NCBI GenBank assembly: GCA_900768425.1
Contig: CAAGCR010000013.1
Location: 1-43,128, forward strand
Length of the DNA stretch: 43,128 bases
Origin: Clostridia bacterium
GTDB taxonomy: Bacteria; Bacillota; Clostridia; Christensenellales; UBA1242
Direction of reading: 5' to 3'
Notes under the pieces: model-generated
Told to the model about the DNA's origin: nothing
The model's database searches: none
What the model saw: the letters and a program-made list of their open reading frames with translations, nothing else
Program-made: the position numbers and the translations under genes
Part shown: piece by piece, positions 1 through 7,601 of the stretch
Layout: every line of letters starts with the position of its first letter
Position numbering within the stretch: the first letter of the stretch is position 1

Positions 1-2
1 CG

Positions 3-299
3 TTAAATCAATTAGGTGGTCCAATTTCTACAATAACTCAAATGACACAAGTTGCTTCATATGGTCTTGCTAATTTCTTATATTTATTACCATTGCTTGC
101 AGCCAATTTGGCAATATTCAATATTTTACCAATCCCGGGTTTAGATGGTGCACACGTAGTATTCACAACAATAGAATGGATTCGTGGCAAACCTATTAAA
201 AGAAATGTTGAAAATGCAATTCATGGTTGGGGCATAATATGTCTGTTTGCTTTTGTCATAATAATTGACATAATACATTTAATTACTGCTGGTTTTTAA
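3..299 (+). CDS. rseP: RseP-like site-2 zinc metalloprotease, C-terminal part
   Basis: The reading frame is open from base 3 and enters from outside the window, so this is the last ~98 residues of a longer protein. It carries the M50 hallmark near the C-terminus (NILPIPGLDGAH, where the Asp is a zinc ligand), followed by IRGKPI, typical of RseP, and a final membrane helix. RseP cleaves membrane-embedded anti-sigma factors and leftover signal peptides inside the membrane. The HExxH motif and PDZ domain lie upstream, outside the window. Position before a polC-like gene and rimP-nusA matches the conserved Firmicute order rseP-(proS)-polC-rimP-nusA. The Met at 42 is internal and not a start. Confidence 0.9.
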   Translation, partial: LNQLGGPISTITQMTQVASYGLANFLYLLPLLAANLAIFNILPIPGLDGAHVVFTTIEWIRGKPIKRNVENAIHGWGIICLFAFVIIIDIIHLITAGF

Positions 300-321
300 A
301 TAAAAAACTAATGGAGATAAA

Positions 322-1872
322 ATGGATTTTAAAAGTTTACTTTCAAAAAAATTGAATGGAAAATTTGACTTTTTAAAGGTGTTGAAAGTGGTATATAATA
401 CCACTTTTTCAATATGTAACATTAGCTTCATATATCCAGAAAACGAACCAACATTAACAGACAATCAAAAAGAAGAAATAAAACAAGCCTGCCAAGAAGT
501 TTTAGGTCTAAAAGGTAAACTAAATTGCAAATTCAATAAAAGTTATCTAGATGAAAATATTATAAAAAACAATTGTGAAGAATACTTTAAAACCGACTTT
601 GATAGCATCAGTTCTTGCGTAAATATGGATAATGTCTCATATAAACGCAATCTTTTAGCGGTAGAACTTGTTTTTTACGTGAATAATACACTTTATAACT
701 ATTTTATAGATAACGAAATATGTGAAAAAGTAAAAAAGCATTTGCAAGATAATTTCTGTGGCGAGTTTGTTGTTGGCGTACGAGTTGACAACAGTGAAGA
801 CTTTAATGAAGAAGCGCTTGAAGAAAGAGCTGTTTTAATTCAATCACAAATAGAAACAAAAGCAAGAACTCCAAGATACAAAGTGGAAAATGTCAACATT
901 GTTTTTGGTTCTGAAATTATGCCAATGCCCGAATATATTGAAAACTTAAAAACAGAAAAAATCTCCTTAATTTTGGCGGGAACAGTAGTAAATTTAGAGC
1001 AAAAAGAATTTTTGCCACGTAGAAATAAAATTAAAGGCATTGACGAAAAACGCAAAATGTATAAGTTCAAATTAGACGATGGAACAGGTAAGGTTAATTG
1101 CATACATTTTTGCACTAAAAATTCCGAAAAACATTTTGGTCTTATTGAAGAAGGCACATATATTCTTTGCCTAGGAGATTATGTTAAGCGAGATAGTGGC
1201 GAAATGCAATATATGATTAAATCAATCTCGCTATGCAAAAAGAGCGAAGAAGTTGTTGAATATAACGATGAAAAAGTAGAGCAATTAACATACAAATATG
1301 TAAAACCAAAGCCATATACAAGAATGATTCAAAACAACCTTTTTGAAGTCAAAAAAGAGTATCCAGATTACATAATGAACAATACTTTTGTTGTTTTTGA
1401 CGTTGAAACAACAGGTTTAATTCCTGATAAAAACGAAATAACCGAAATCGGTGCGGTAAAAATAGTAAAAGGCGAGATTACCGAAAGTTTCCAAACTTTA
1501 TGCAAACCGCATCAAAGCATATCTGCTGAAATAACAAAACTTACTGGTATAGATGATGAATTAGTAGCAAACGAGCACGCACCGGAAGAAGTAATAGGTG
1601 ACTTTTTGCTATTTGCTGGCAATAGCATTATGGTTGGTTACAATGTAAACTTTGACTATCAATTTATACAAATAACAGCACAAAAAATAGATAAAAAATT
1701 TGATAATGAATTTAGAGATTGTATGGGCGATGCAAAAGCAAAACTATTCTTACCAAATTATAAATTAGGAACAGTCGTAGACCATTTAGGTGTAAATCTT
1801 AACAATGCACACAGAGCTTTACACGATGCCACAGCCACCGCCGAAGCCTTTTTAAAACTAAGTTTGCTATAA
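322..1872 (+). CDS. PolC-like N-terminal/OB region fused to DEDDh 3'-5' exonuclease, lacking polymerase
   Basis: This 516-residue protein sits where full-length polC (about 1,400 residues) normally lies. Residues ~1-190 resemble the PolC N-terminal region, ~205-305 a PolC-type OB fold, and ~354-516 a DEDDh proofreading exonuclease. All exonuclease motifs are present: FDVETTGL (D360, E362), a Y-N-V-N-F-D block (D445) and HRALHD (H497, D502). The PHP domain that normally brackets the exonuclease and the whole palm/fingers/thumb are absent, and the stop follows directly after the exonuclease. No polymerase sequence is found in the next 570 bases. The predicted activity is 3'-5' exonuclease, plausibly a proofreading subunit acting in trans with DnaE; that role is inference. 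The start is preceded by GGAG seven bases upstream. Confidence 0.85.
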   Translation: MDFKSLLSKKLNGKFDFLKVLKVVYNTTFSICNISFIYPENEPTLTDNQKEEIKQACQEVLGLKGKLNCKFNKSYLDENIIKNNCEEYFKTDFDSISSCVNMDNVSYKRNLLAVELVFYVNNTLYNYFIDNEICEKVKKHLQDNFCGEFVVGVRVDNSEDFNEEALEERAVLIQSQIETKARTPRYKVENVNIVFGSEIMPMPEYIENLKTEKISLILAGTVVNLEQKEFLPRRNKIKGIDEKRKMYKFKLDDGTGKVNCIHFCTKNSEKHFGLIEEGTYILCLGDYVKRDSGEMQYMIKSISLCKKSEEVVEYNDEKVEQLTYKYVKPKPYTRMIQNNLFEVKKEYPDYIMNNTFVVFDVETTGLIPDKNEITEIGAVKIVKGEITESFQTLCKPHQSISAEITKLTGIDDELVANEHAPEEVIGDFLLFAGNSIMVGYNVNFDYQFIQITAQKIDKKFDNEFRDCMGDAKAKLFLPNYKLGTVVDHLGVNLNNAHRALHDATATAEAFLKLSLL

Positions 1873-1901
1873 ATAGTAACAAGGAGAGAAAAATATATTA
1901 T

Positions 1902-2043
1902 TTTTTGTTCCCCTGTTTAGGGTTTTATACAGCAAATGTATACCTATACATAATAGAAAAATGTCCAAGTTTTTGCTCACCTGTAAGGGTCTTACAGCAA
2001 AAGCACACAAATTTATAGTAGAAAAATATCCAATTTTTTGCTC
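1902..2043. repeat. Imperfect tandem repeat, ~65 bp units
   Basis: Two units of about 65 bases follow each other (about 1902-1968 and 1969-2033), and a third begins at about 2034 and diverges after ten bases. Each starts with a T-run and TTTTTG(t/c)TC, continues with CCTGT(t/a)(t/a)AGGGT then TTA(t/c)AGCAAA, and ends with TAGAAAAAT(g/a)TCCAA. Within each unit CTGT pairs with ACAG; in unit two CTGTAAG pairs with CTTACAG. This is not a CRISPR: the units are contiguous, without spacers. It could be a dispersed repeat family or a structured RNA element. Confidence 0.6.
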
Positions 2044-2201
2044 ATTAGCTCGTGGGGAGCCGTCAGCCGAATGAATGACTGAGAGGTATACTATAATAAT
2101 TTTTTTAAAGAAATACGATTTATAAATTGATACAAGTAGGCACACACCGAAGTTTTTTTAAGATATTTAAACAAAACATTATAATTTATTACGCAAAAAT
2201 C

Positions 2202-2234
2202 AATCACTATTTAGAAGAGTGAAAAATAGTGATT
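2202..2234. repeat. Perfect 11-bp inverted repeat
   Basis: AATCACTATTT (2202-2212) is the exact reverse complement of AAATAGTGATT (2224-2234), with an 11-base loop. There is no T-run after it on the plus strand; on the minus strand a short T5 run follows, so a weak terminator facing the polC-like gene is possible. A protein-binding site or mobile-element remnant are alternatives. Confidence 0.55.
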
Positions 2235-2339
2235 ATATAAACATACATAGAATTTTCATAAATACTATACTAACATACTCCATATGTCATTTTTTAACTA
2301 ATTTTTTGTCAATAATATGCAAAAAGTTTATTAAAACTA

Positions 2340-2368
2340 TTGCTTTATTTTGTTAGAAGTGTTAATAT
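2340..2368 (+). promoter_or_regulatory. Candidate sigma-A promoter of the rimP-nusA-infB operon
   Basis: TTGCTT (2340-2345), a 17-base spacer and TAATAT (2363-2368) would start transcription near 2375, just before the leader hairpin. A second, similar match lies upstream (TTGTCA 2306-2311, 17 bases, TATTAA 2329-2334). Both are moderate matches. Confidence 0.45.
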
Positions 2369-2388
2369 ATAAATACATACTAGGTTAG

Positions 2389-2413
2389 GCGTGGGCAAGA
2401 AATTTGCCCACGC
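2389..2413 (+). promoter_or_regulatory. Strong leader hairpin upstream of rimP
   Basis: GCGTGGGCAA (2389-2398) pairs perfectly with TTGCCCACGC (2404-2413) across a 5-base loop. It is one of the most GC-rich helices in this AT-rich window. It is followed by TTAATTTAAGG rather than a U-run, so it is a poor intrinsic terminator. It sits in the predicted leader of the nusA operon, where attenuation, NusA feedback or mRNA protection are possible; which one cannot be told from sequence. Confidence 0.6.
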
Positions 2414-2445
2414 TTAATTTAAGGATGGAATTATTAGGAGAATAT

Positions 2446-2910
2446 ATGGCAAGTAAAGCAATTGAAAAATGCAATCAAAGTGTTGTTCCTGTCATTGAAA
2501 AAATGGGTTACGATGTTTTAGAAGTTGAATATGCCAAAAAGGTAGATGGAATGAATTTAACTTTCTTCATTGACAAACCAGAAGGCATCACACTTGACGA
2601 TTGTGAAAAAGTAAACAATGCAATTACTGATTTGTTGGATGAAATCAATGTATCAGATGATGCTCCTTACATTTTAAATGTAAGTTCCGCTGGACTAGAC
2701 AGACCTATAAAAAATCAAAAAGATTTCAATCGCAATAAGGGTAAACAAGTAGAAATTAAATTATATGTTCCATACAACAAACAAAAATTATATACCGGAG
2801 CATTGATAGGTTTTGATGAAAAAGGTTATACTATAAAAAACGATAAGGGCGAAGAGTTGTTTTTTGAAAAAGATAAAGTTGCACTTTGCTCGCCTGTAAT
2901 AGAATTTTAA
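2446..2910 (+). CDS. rimP: Ribosome maturation factor RimP
   Basis: RimP (YlxS) assists late maturation of the 30S subunit. The 154-residue protein has the family N-terminal alpha/beta domain, including EYAKKVDG and FIDKPEGITLDDCE, then the SSAGLDRP motif and a C-terminal SH3-like barrel. Length and motifs are standard. The ATG at 2446 is chosen because AGGAG lies five bases upstream. An in-frame TTG at 2404 would lie inside the leader hairpin and has no ribosome binding site. It is first in a run of closely packed genes (nusA 12 bases downstream). Confidence 0.93.
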   Translation: MASKAIEKCNQSVVPVIEKMGYDVLEVEYAKKVDGMNLTFFIDKPEGITLDDCEKVNNAITDLLDEINVSDDAPYILNVSSAGLDRPIKNQKDFNRNKGKQVEIKLYVPYNKQKLYTGALIGFDEKGYTIKNDKGEELFFEKDKVALCSPVIEF

Positions 2911-2922
2911 GGAGAAATATAA

Positions 2923-4050
2923 ATGACAAACAAAGATTTTTTTCAAGCATTAGAAGATCTTGAACGTGAAAAAAACATAAATTCAGAGCAATTTATAGAA
3001 TCATTAGAAGCAGCACTTACATCTGCGTATAAAAAAGTATATGGTGAAGCGAAATCTGCATTGGTAAAACTTAATCCAGAAAAAGCAACAATTAAAATAT
3101 ACAGTTATAAAACTGTTGTAGAAAATGTTGAAGATTCTGATAAAGAAATCAGTTTGGAAAATGCTCGCCAAATTAAAAAATCATACGCAATAGGTGATGT
3201 TGTTACCGAAGAAGTAAGTCCTAAAGATTTTGGCAGAATTGCCGCTCAAACCGCAAAACAAGTTGTTATGCAAAAGCTAAAAGAACTTGAAAGGGAACAA
3301 GCATTAAGTGAAATTGCGGAAAAAGAAGATGAACTTATCACAACCATTATTAAAAGAGTAGAAAATGGCACAGTTTATGTTCAACTTGCCGGCTCTAATA
3401 TGGAAGGTGTAATGCTAGAAAATGACCAAATACCGGGCGAAAAGTACAACGTTGGTGATAGAATTAAGGTTTACGTTAAAAAAATCAAAGATTCTTTCAA
3501 AGGTCCACAAGTTCAAGTTTCACGTTCATACAATGGCTTTGTAAAAAAATTATTTGAAATTGAAGTTCCCGAAGTTGCCAGTGGCGATGTTGAAATTAAA
3601 AGCATTGCTCGTGACCCAGGAAATCGTTGCAAAGTTGCAATTTACAGCACAAAACCACACATTGATGCATTAGGTGCTTGTGTTGGTAATCGTGGTGTTA
3701 GAATAAATACAATTATGGGTGAATTAAACGGTGAAAAAATTGACCTTGTTCCATATTCTGATGACCCATTAGAATATATAGCAAAAGCATTAGCACCGGC
3801 AGAAGTTTTATCTGTTGAAATCAATGAAAGTTTAAAAGCATCACAAGTTATTGTTCCTGATGATAAATTATCATTGGCAATAGGCAAAAAAGGTCAAAAT
3901 GTTAGACTTGCTGCCAAACTTACTGGTTGGAAAATAGATGTTAAACCAAAGAGCAAAGCCGATGGCTCATTAGAGTCAACACCGGATTATGAAATTACAA
4001 GCATTGATGACGATGATGACACATTTGCTAATCTTGAAGATATTACCTAA
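2923..4050 (+). CDS. nusA: Transcription termination/antitermination factor NusA
   Basis: NusA binds RNA polymerase and nascent RNA and controls pausing, termination and rRNA antitermination. The 375-residue protein shows the RNAP-binding N-terminal domain (~1-125), an S1 domain (~130-200, with a VENGTVYV strand), and two KH domains (~200-345) containing CVGNRGVRI and AIGKKGQNVRLA GXXG loops. It ends in an acidic tail with a run of Asp. It lacks the acidic repeats of enterobacterial NusA, as usual in Firmicutes. AAGGAG precedes the ATG. The rimP-nusA-rnpM-ylxQ-infB order is classic. Confidence 0.97.
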   Translation: MTNKDFFQALEDLEREKNINSEQFIESLEAALTSAYKKVYGEAKSALVKLNPEKATIKIYSYKTVVENVEDSDKEISLENARQIKKSYAIGDVVTEEVSPKDFGRIAAQTAKQVVMQKLKELEREQALSEIAEKEDELITTIIKRVENGTVYVQLAGSNMEGVMLENDQIPGEKYNVGDRIKVYVKKIKDSFKGPQVQVSRSYNGFVKKLFEIEVPEVASGDVEIKSIARDPGNRCKVAIYSTKPHIDALGACVGNRGVRINTIMGELNGEKIDLVPYSDDPLEYIAKALAPAEVLSVEINESLKASQVIVPDDKLSLAIGKKGQNVRLAAKLTGWKIDVKPKSKADGSLESTPDYEITSIDDDDDTFANLEDIT

Positions 4051-4065
4051 TTTAAGGAGTCTATT

Positions 4066-4329
4066 TTGAAACAAGAAATAAATCGTATGTGTTTCATATG
4101 TAGAAAGACACATAATAAACAAGATATGCTAAGAATTGTAAAAAATTCGGCAGGTGAGATATTTATTGATAAAACCGGCAAAGCAAACGGTCGTGGTGCA
4201 TATATTTGTAGAGATGCAAATTGTATAGAGCAAATTAAGAAACAAAAAATACTATCAAAAGCATTTAAGTGCGAAGTACCGCTAGATGTATATCAAAAAT
4301 TGTGCGAGGAATTAATTGATAAAAAATAA
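4066..4329 (+). CDS. rnpM: YlxR/RnpM family RNA-binding protein (DUF448)
   Basis: This 87-residue basic protein has the DUF448 signature: MCFICRK near the N-terminus, a central GRGAYIC block and paired cysteines (C-x2-C and C-R-D-A-N-C). Bacillus YlxR has been linked to RNase P RNA (hence RnpM) and to global gene control. The start is TTG at 4066 after AAGGAG, eight bases upstream. It overlaps ylxQ by 14 bases, consistent with translational coupling. Identification rests on motifs and position; the RNase P role is carried over from the family. Confidence 0.9.
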   Translation: MKQEINRMCFICRKTHNKQDMLRIVKNSAGEIFIDKTGKANGRGAYICRDANCIEQIKKQKILSKAFKCEVPLDVYQKLCEELIDKK

Positions 4330-4633
4330 TTTAGATAAAATTAAAGGTTATGTCGGAATTGCCAATAGAGCAAATTATATAATATTTGGTTCTGATAATC
4401 TAAAAGGTTATACACATAAATTATATATTGTGCTTTATAGGCAAGACTATGGCAAAACTATTCAAAAAACATTAAATGAATTAAGTGAAAGAAATATACC
4501 TTGTATTAAACTGGATATAAATGATTTTGATTATATAACAGGCTTAACAAATTGCAAACTGCTTGCAATAAAAAACAAAGGCATTTCAGATCAGGTACTA
4601 AAAATATTAAGGAGTGAAAATATTAGTGGCTAA
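4316..4633 (+). CDS. ylxQ: YlxQ, L7Ae-family ribosomal/k-turn binding protein
   Basis: The 105-residue protein fits the L7Ae/L30e/YlxQ family in length and fold pattern: an IGIANRA-like first helix (here GYVGIANRANY), a central strand (LYIVLYRQDYG) and LLAIKNKGIS near the end. These proteins bind kink-turns in RNA. The TTG start at 4316 overlaps the end of rnpM and is preceded by GAGGA. It overlaps infB by eight bases. Its target is unknown; note that the window also encodes a large RNA of the OLE class, which in Bacillus binds an L7Ae-type protein. Confidence 0.85.
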   Translation: MIKNNLDKIKGYVGIANRANYIIFGSDNLKGYTHKLYIVLYRQDYGKTIQKTLNELSERNIPCIKLDINDFDYITGLTNCKLLAIKNKGISDQVLKILRSENISG

Positions 4634-7196
4634 CGAAAAAACAAATGGATTGAATAATTTAAAAACAATCAATCAAATTCAAAAAGAAGGCGTATTACAA
4701 GAACTATTGCGTGATTTACGCTCAACAAAAAGCCAATTAGAGATGTTAGTTAAAAACACATCTCGCTTTATTGCGGCAAAAAAAGAGAAAGAAAAAGAAA
4801 AGGAAATAGAAAAACCTGTTCAGAAAGAAGAAAAAAATGAAGCAATAGAGCATATCGCACCAAAGGCAGAAAAAGAACCTGTTATTGAAAAGGCTGAAGA
4901 AAAATCAGAAGTTAAACAACCTGTTCAATCGCGTGATAATAATAGACAAAATGGCTATAATCGCGATCAAAGACAAAATAATTATCAAAATAATTATTAT
5001 AACGATAGACGTCAGTTTAATAATAATCGTGATCAGCGTCAATTTGGCAATAATAATGGCTTTAATAGACAATACAACAATCAACGCCAATTTGGTAACT
5101 TTAATAATAACGAAAGACGTCCATATAATAACAATTTTAACGGCGAAAGACGTCCTTTTAATAACCAAAATGGTTTTGCACAAAGTAAAGCAAATACATT
5201 TAAAAGTTTTGTTCCACTAGAGAGTTCAAAGGTTTTAGCCGGTCCTGAAAAGACTTTTGCAGGCAAAAAAGCACCGGTTAAGTCTCAATATGATGAAAAG
5301 AAACAAATGAGTAAAAAATCTCTTATGAAAAGAGGTTTCATTATTGATGATTCATACAATGAAGATTTAGATGGCGTAAGAATGGGTTCAAGAAAACTCG
5401 TTAAATCTAAAAAGAAAGAAACACCTACTTTTGTTGCACCTGCCATTGAAAATGCAGTTATAACAACTGAAAGTGTAACAGTTAAAACATTGTCAGAAAA
5501 AACAGGGAAACCTGTAACTGAAATCATTAAAAAATTAATGATATTAGGTGTAATGGCAACAATTAATAGTTCGCTTGACTTTACGACTGCTGAACTTGTT
5601 GCAGAAGAATTGGGTGTAAAACTAGAACAAAAACTTGAAAAAACCTATGAAGAGCAATTAGAGGAACAATCAAAAGAAATTGGTGATCACGCAATTAAAC
5701 GCCCACCAGTTGTAACTGTTATGGGGCACGTTGACCATGGTAAAACATCACTCCTAGATGCAATAAGAAAAACCAATGTTGTTAGCGGTGAAGCCGGTGG
5801 TATTACACAAAAAATTGGTGCATATCAAGTATCGTGGAATGGAGAAAAAATCACATTCATTGATACACCAGGTCACGCAGCATTTACCGCAATGCGTGCA
5901 AGAGGTGCAAAGGTTACTGATATTGCTATTCTAGTAGTTGCTGCCGATGATGGTATTATGCCACAAACTATTGAAGCAATAAATCACATTAAAGCCGCCG
6001 CTTGTCCAATGATTGTTGCAATCAATAAAATGGATAAACCAGAAGCAAATCCAGAAAGAGTTAAACAACAGTTGGCAGAAAATGGTGTATTGCCAGAAGA
6101 ATGGGGTGGTGATACTATACTTGTTCCAATTTCAGCAAAGCAAGGTGTTGGCATTGATAAATTATTAGAAACTGTGCTTTTAGTTGCCGAAATGCAAGAA
6201 TTAAAGGCTGATCCAACACAAATGGCTGTTGGTGCTGTTATAGAAGCCGAACTAGACAAAAATCGTGGACCTATTGCAACGGTATTAATTCAAAATGGTA
6301 CATTGCACGTTGGCGATAGTGTTATGAGTGGTATCACTTATGGTAAGGTAAGAGCAATGTTTGATGAATATGGCAAACAATTAAAATCTGCTCCACCTAG
6401 CACTCCTGTTGCTATTCTAGGTTTAGATTCTGTTCCAAATGCAGGTGATCAAGTATATGCTATTGATGAAAAATTATCTAAACAAGTTATTCAAGAAAGA
6501 ATCAACAAGATAAAAGAAGAACGTGCTAACTCTACCTCGGGTGTGTCATTAGATGATTTTATGGATAGGGTAAACGAAGGTAAATTAAAGACATTAAACA
6601 TCATAATCAAAGCAGACGTTCAAGGCTCTGTTGAAGCATTAAAACAAACTCTAACATCAATTAAAAATGAAGAAGCAAAAGTTGTTTGTATCCATAGTGG
6701 TGCAGGTCCTGTTACAGAATCTGATGTTATATTGGCAGGTGCAAGTGATGCAGTTATAATCAACTTTAACCTAAAAATTGCTGGAAAGATTGAACAATTT
6801 GCTGAAAATCAAAAAGTACAAATCAAGTCTTATAAAGTAATATATGAATGTGTTGATGAAATAACAAAAGCATTAACAGGTATGCTTTCTGTTAAATATG
6901 AAGATAAAGTCATTGGTCATGCAGAAGTTAGAGCAATGTTTAAATTATCAAGTGCGGGTATTGTTTGTGGCTCTTATATTAAAGATGGTAAAGTAACTCG
7001 TAATTCATATGTTAATGTGTTTAGGGGTGATGAAAAAATATTACAAACACAAATAGAAGCATTAAAGATTCAAAAAGATGATAAAGCAGAAGTAAATTAT
7101 GGTTACGAATGCGGTATTAAACTAAAAGACAGCACTGGTGTTCAAGTAGGTGATATATTTGAAGTTTATGAAAAAGTTGAAATCAAAAGGGGATAA
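4626..7196 (+). CDS. infB: Translation initiation factor IF-2
   Basis: IF-2 is the GTPase that places initiator tRNA on the 30S subunit and joins the subunits. The G domain is intact: GHVDHGKT (G1), DTPGHAAF (G3), NKMD (G4) and a SAK motif (G5), followed by domains II, III and the tRNA-binding domain IV, ending at an EVYEKVEIKRG tail. The N-terminal third is unusual: a Lys/Glu coiled segment (~50-95), then about 90 residues made almost only of Asn, Gln, Arg, Phe, Tyr and Gly (about 4920-5185). GTG at 4626 is chosen because AAGGAG lies 11 bases upstream; the earlier GTG at 4614 overlaps that site. Confidence 0.97.
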   Translation: MANEKTNGLNNLKTINQIQKEGVLQELLRDLRSTKSQLEMLVKNTSRFIAAKKEKEKEKEIEKPVQKEEKNEAIEHIAPKAEKEPVIEKAEEKSEVKQPVQSRDNNRQNGYNRDQRQNNYQNNYYNDRRQFNNNRDQRQFGNNNGFNRQYNNQRQFGNFNNNERRPYNNNFNGERRPFNNQNGFAQSKANTFKSFVPLESSKVLAGPEKTFAGKKAPVKSQYDEKKQMSKKSLMKRGFIIDDSYNEDLDGVRMGSRKLVKSKKKETPTFVAPAIENAVITTESVTVKTLSEKTGKPVTEIIKKLMILGVMATINSSLDFTTAELVAEELGVKLEQKLEKTYEEQLEEQSKEIGDHAIKRPPVVTVMGHVDHGKTSLLDAIRKTNVVSGEAGGITQKIGAYQVSWNGEKITFIDTPGHAAFTAMRARGAKVTDIAILVVAADDGIMPQTIEAINHIKAAACPMIVAINKMDKPEANPERVKQQLAENGVLPEEWGGDTILVPISAKQGVGIDKLLETVLLVAEMQELKADPTQMAVGAVIEAELDKNRGPIATVLIQNGTLHVGDSVMSGITYGKVRAMFDEYGKQLKSAPPSTPVAILGLDSVPNAGDQVYAIDEKLSKQVIQERINKIKEERANSTSGVSLDDFMDRVNEGKLKTLNIIIKADVQGSVEALKQTLTSIKNEEAKVVCIHSGAGPVTESDVILAGASDAVIINFNLKIAGKIEQFAENQKVQIKSYKVIYECVDEITKALTGMLSVKYEDKVIGHAEVRAMFKLSSAGIVCGSYIKDGKVTRNSYVNVFRGDEKILQTQIEALKIQKDDKAEVNYGYECGIKLKDSTGVQVGDIFEVYEKVEIKRG

Positions 7197-7201
7197 TTTT
7201 T

Positions 7202-7582
7202 ATGGAAAATGTAAGACAAGAGCGTGCAAGTGCTGAGATAGCAAAAGCATTAGATGTAATTTTGCGTGAAAAAATCAACGACCCTAGAATTAAAAGGCTT
7301 TTTATTACAATAACCTATGTAAAAACATCTGCAGATTTTAGACATGCTAAGGTAGGTTTTAGTGTCTTAAACGCAAATAAAACAGAAGCACAAAAACTAC
7401 TACAAAAAATGGAAGGTTTTATAAAAAAAGAATTGTTGCAAATGGTTAAATTACCATATGCACCAGAATTGACTTTTGTTGCTGACTTAGGTGAGGAAAA
7501 TAGCGAAAGAATAAATGATATTCTTAAAAATTTAAACATACCGAAAGAAGAACAAAATGATGATAATGATGATTTAATTTAA
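7202..7582 (+). CDS. rbfA: Ribosome-binding factor A
   Basis: RbfA binds free 30S subunits and is needed for 16S rRNA 5' processing and cold adaptation. The 126-residue protein contains the family pattern: EIAKALDVIL near the start, INDPRIK, a beta strand with TSADFRHAKV and a helix before LPYAPELTFVAD. It ends with an acidic Asp/Asn tail. It follows infB by five bases with a GGGG ribosome binding site in the infB end. Length is normal. Confidence 0.95.
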   Translation: MENVRQERASAEIAKALDVILREKINDPRIKRLFITITYVKTSADFRHAKVGFSVLNANKTEAQKLLQKMEGFIKKELLQMVKLPYAPELTFVADLGEENSERINDILKNLNIPKEEQNDDNDDLI

Positions 7583-7601
7583 TGAATACAAAGGCATTAA
7601 A

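Larger units (their letters stand above)
1873..2445. other. Gene-free stretch between the polC-like gene and rimP
   Basis: No credible coding sequence is seen on either strand in these 573 bases. It holds the tandem repeats at 1902-2043, a GC-richer tail at about 2047-2086 with short inverted repeats (GCTC/GAGC, GTCA/TGAC), a perfect 11-bp inverted repeat at 2202-2212 / 2224-2234, two possible sigma-A promoters and a strong hairpin just before rimP. In most Firmicutes rimP follows polC closely, so the size and content are unusual. Confidence 0.7.

Noticed and set aside
1902..2043. CRISPR-like array
   Set aside because: The units are directly adjacent, imperfect and without unique spacers, and there are no cas genes nearby.
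1867..2145. A 92-codon minus-strand frame over the tandem repeats
   Set aside because: The frame simply translates the repeats; it has no SD and no family resemblance. The region is better described as repeat or RNA.
1873..2445. A frameshifted or decayed polC polymerase segment
   Set aside because: Neither strand shows translated polymerase motifs in any frame, and the stretch is far too short for the missing ~900 residues.
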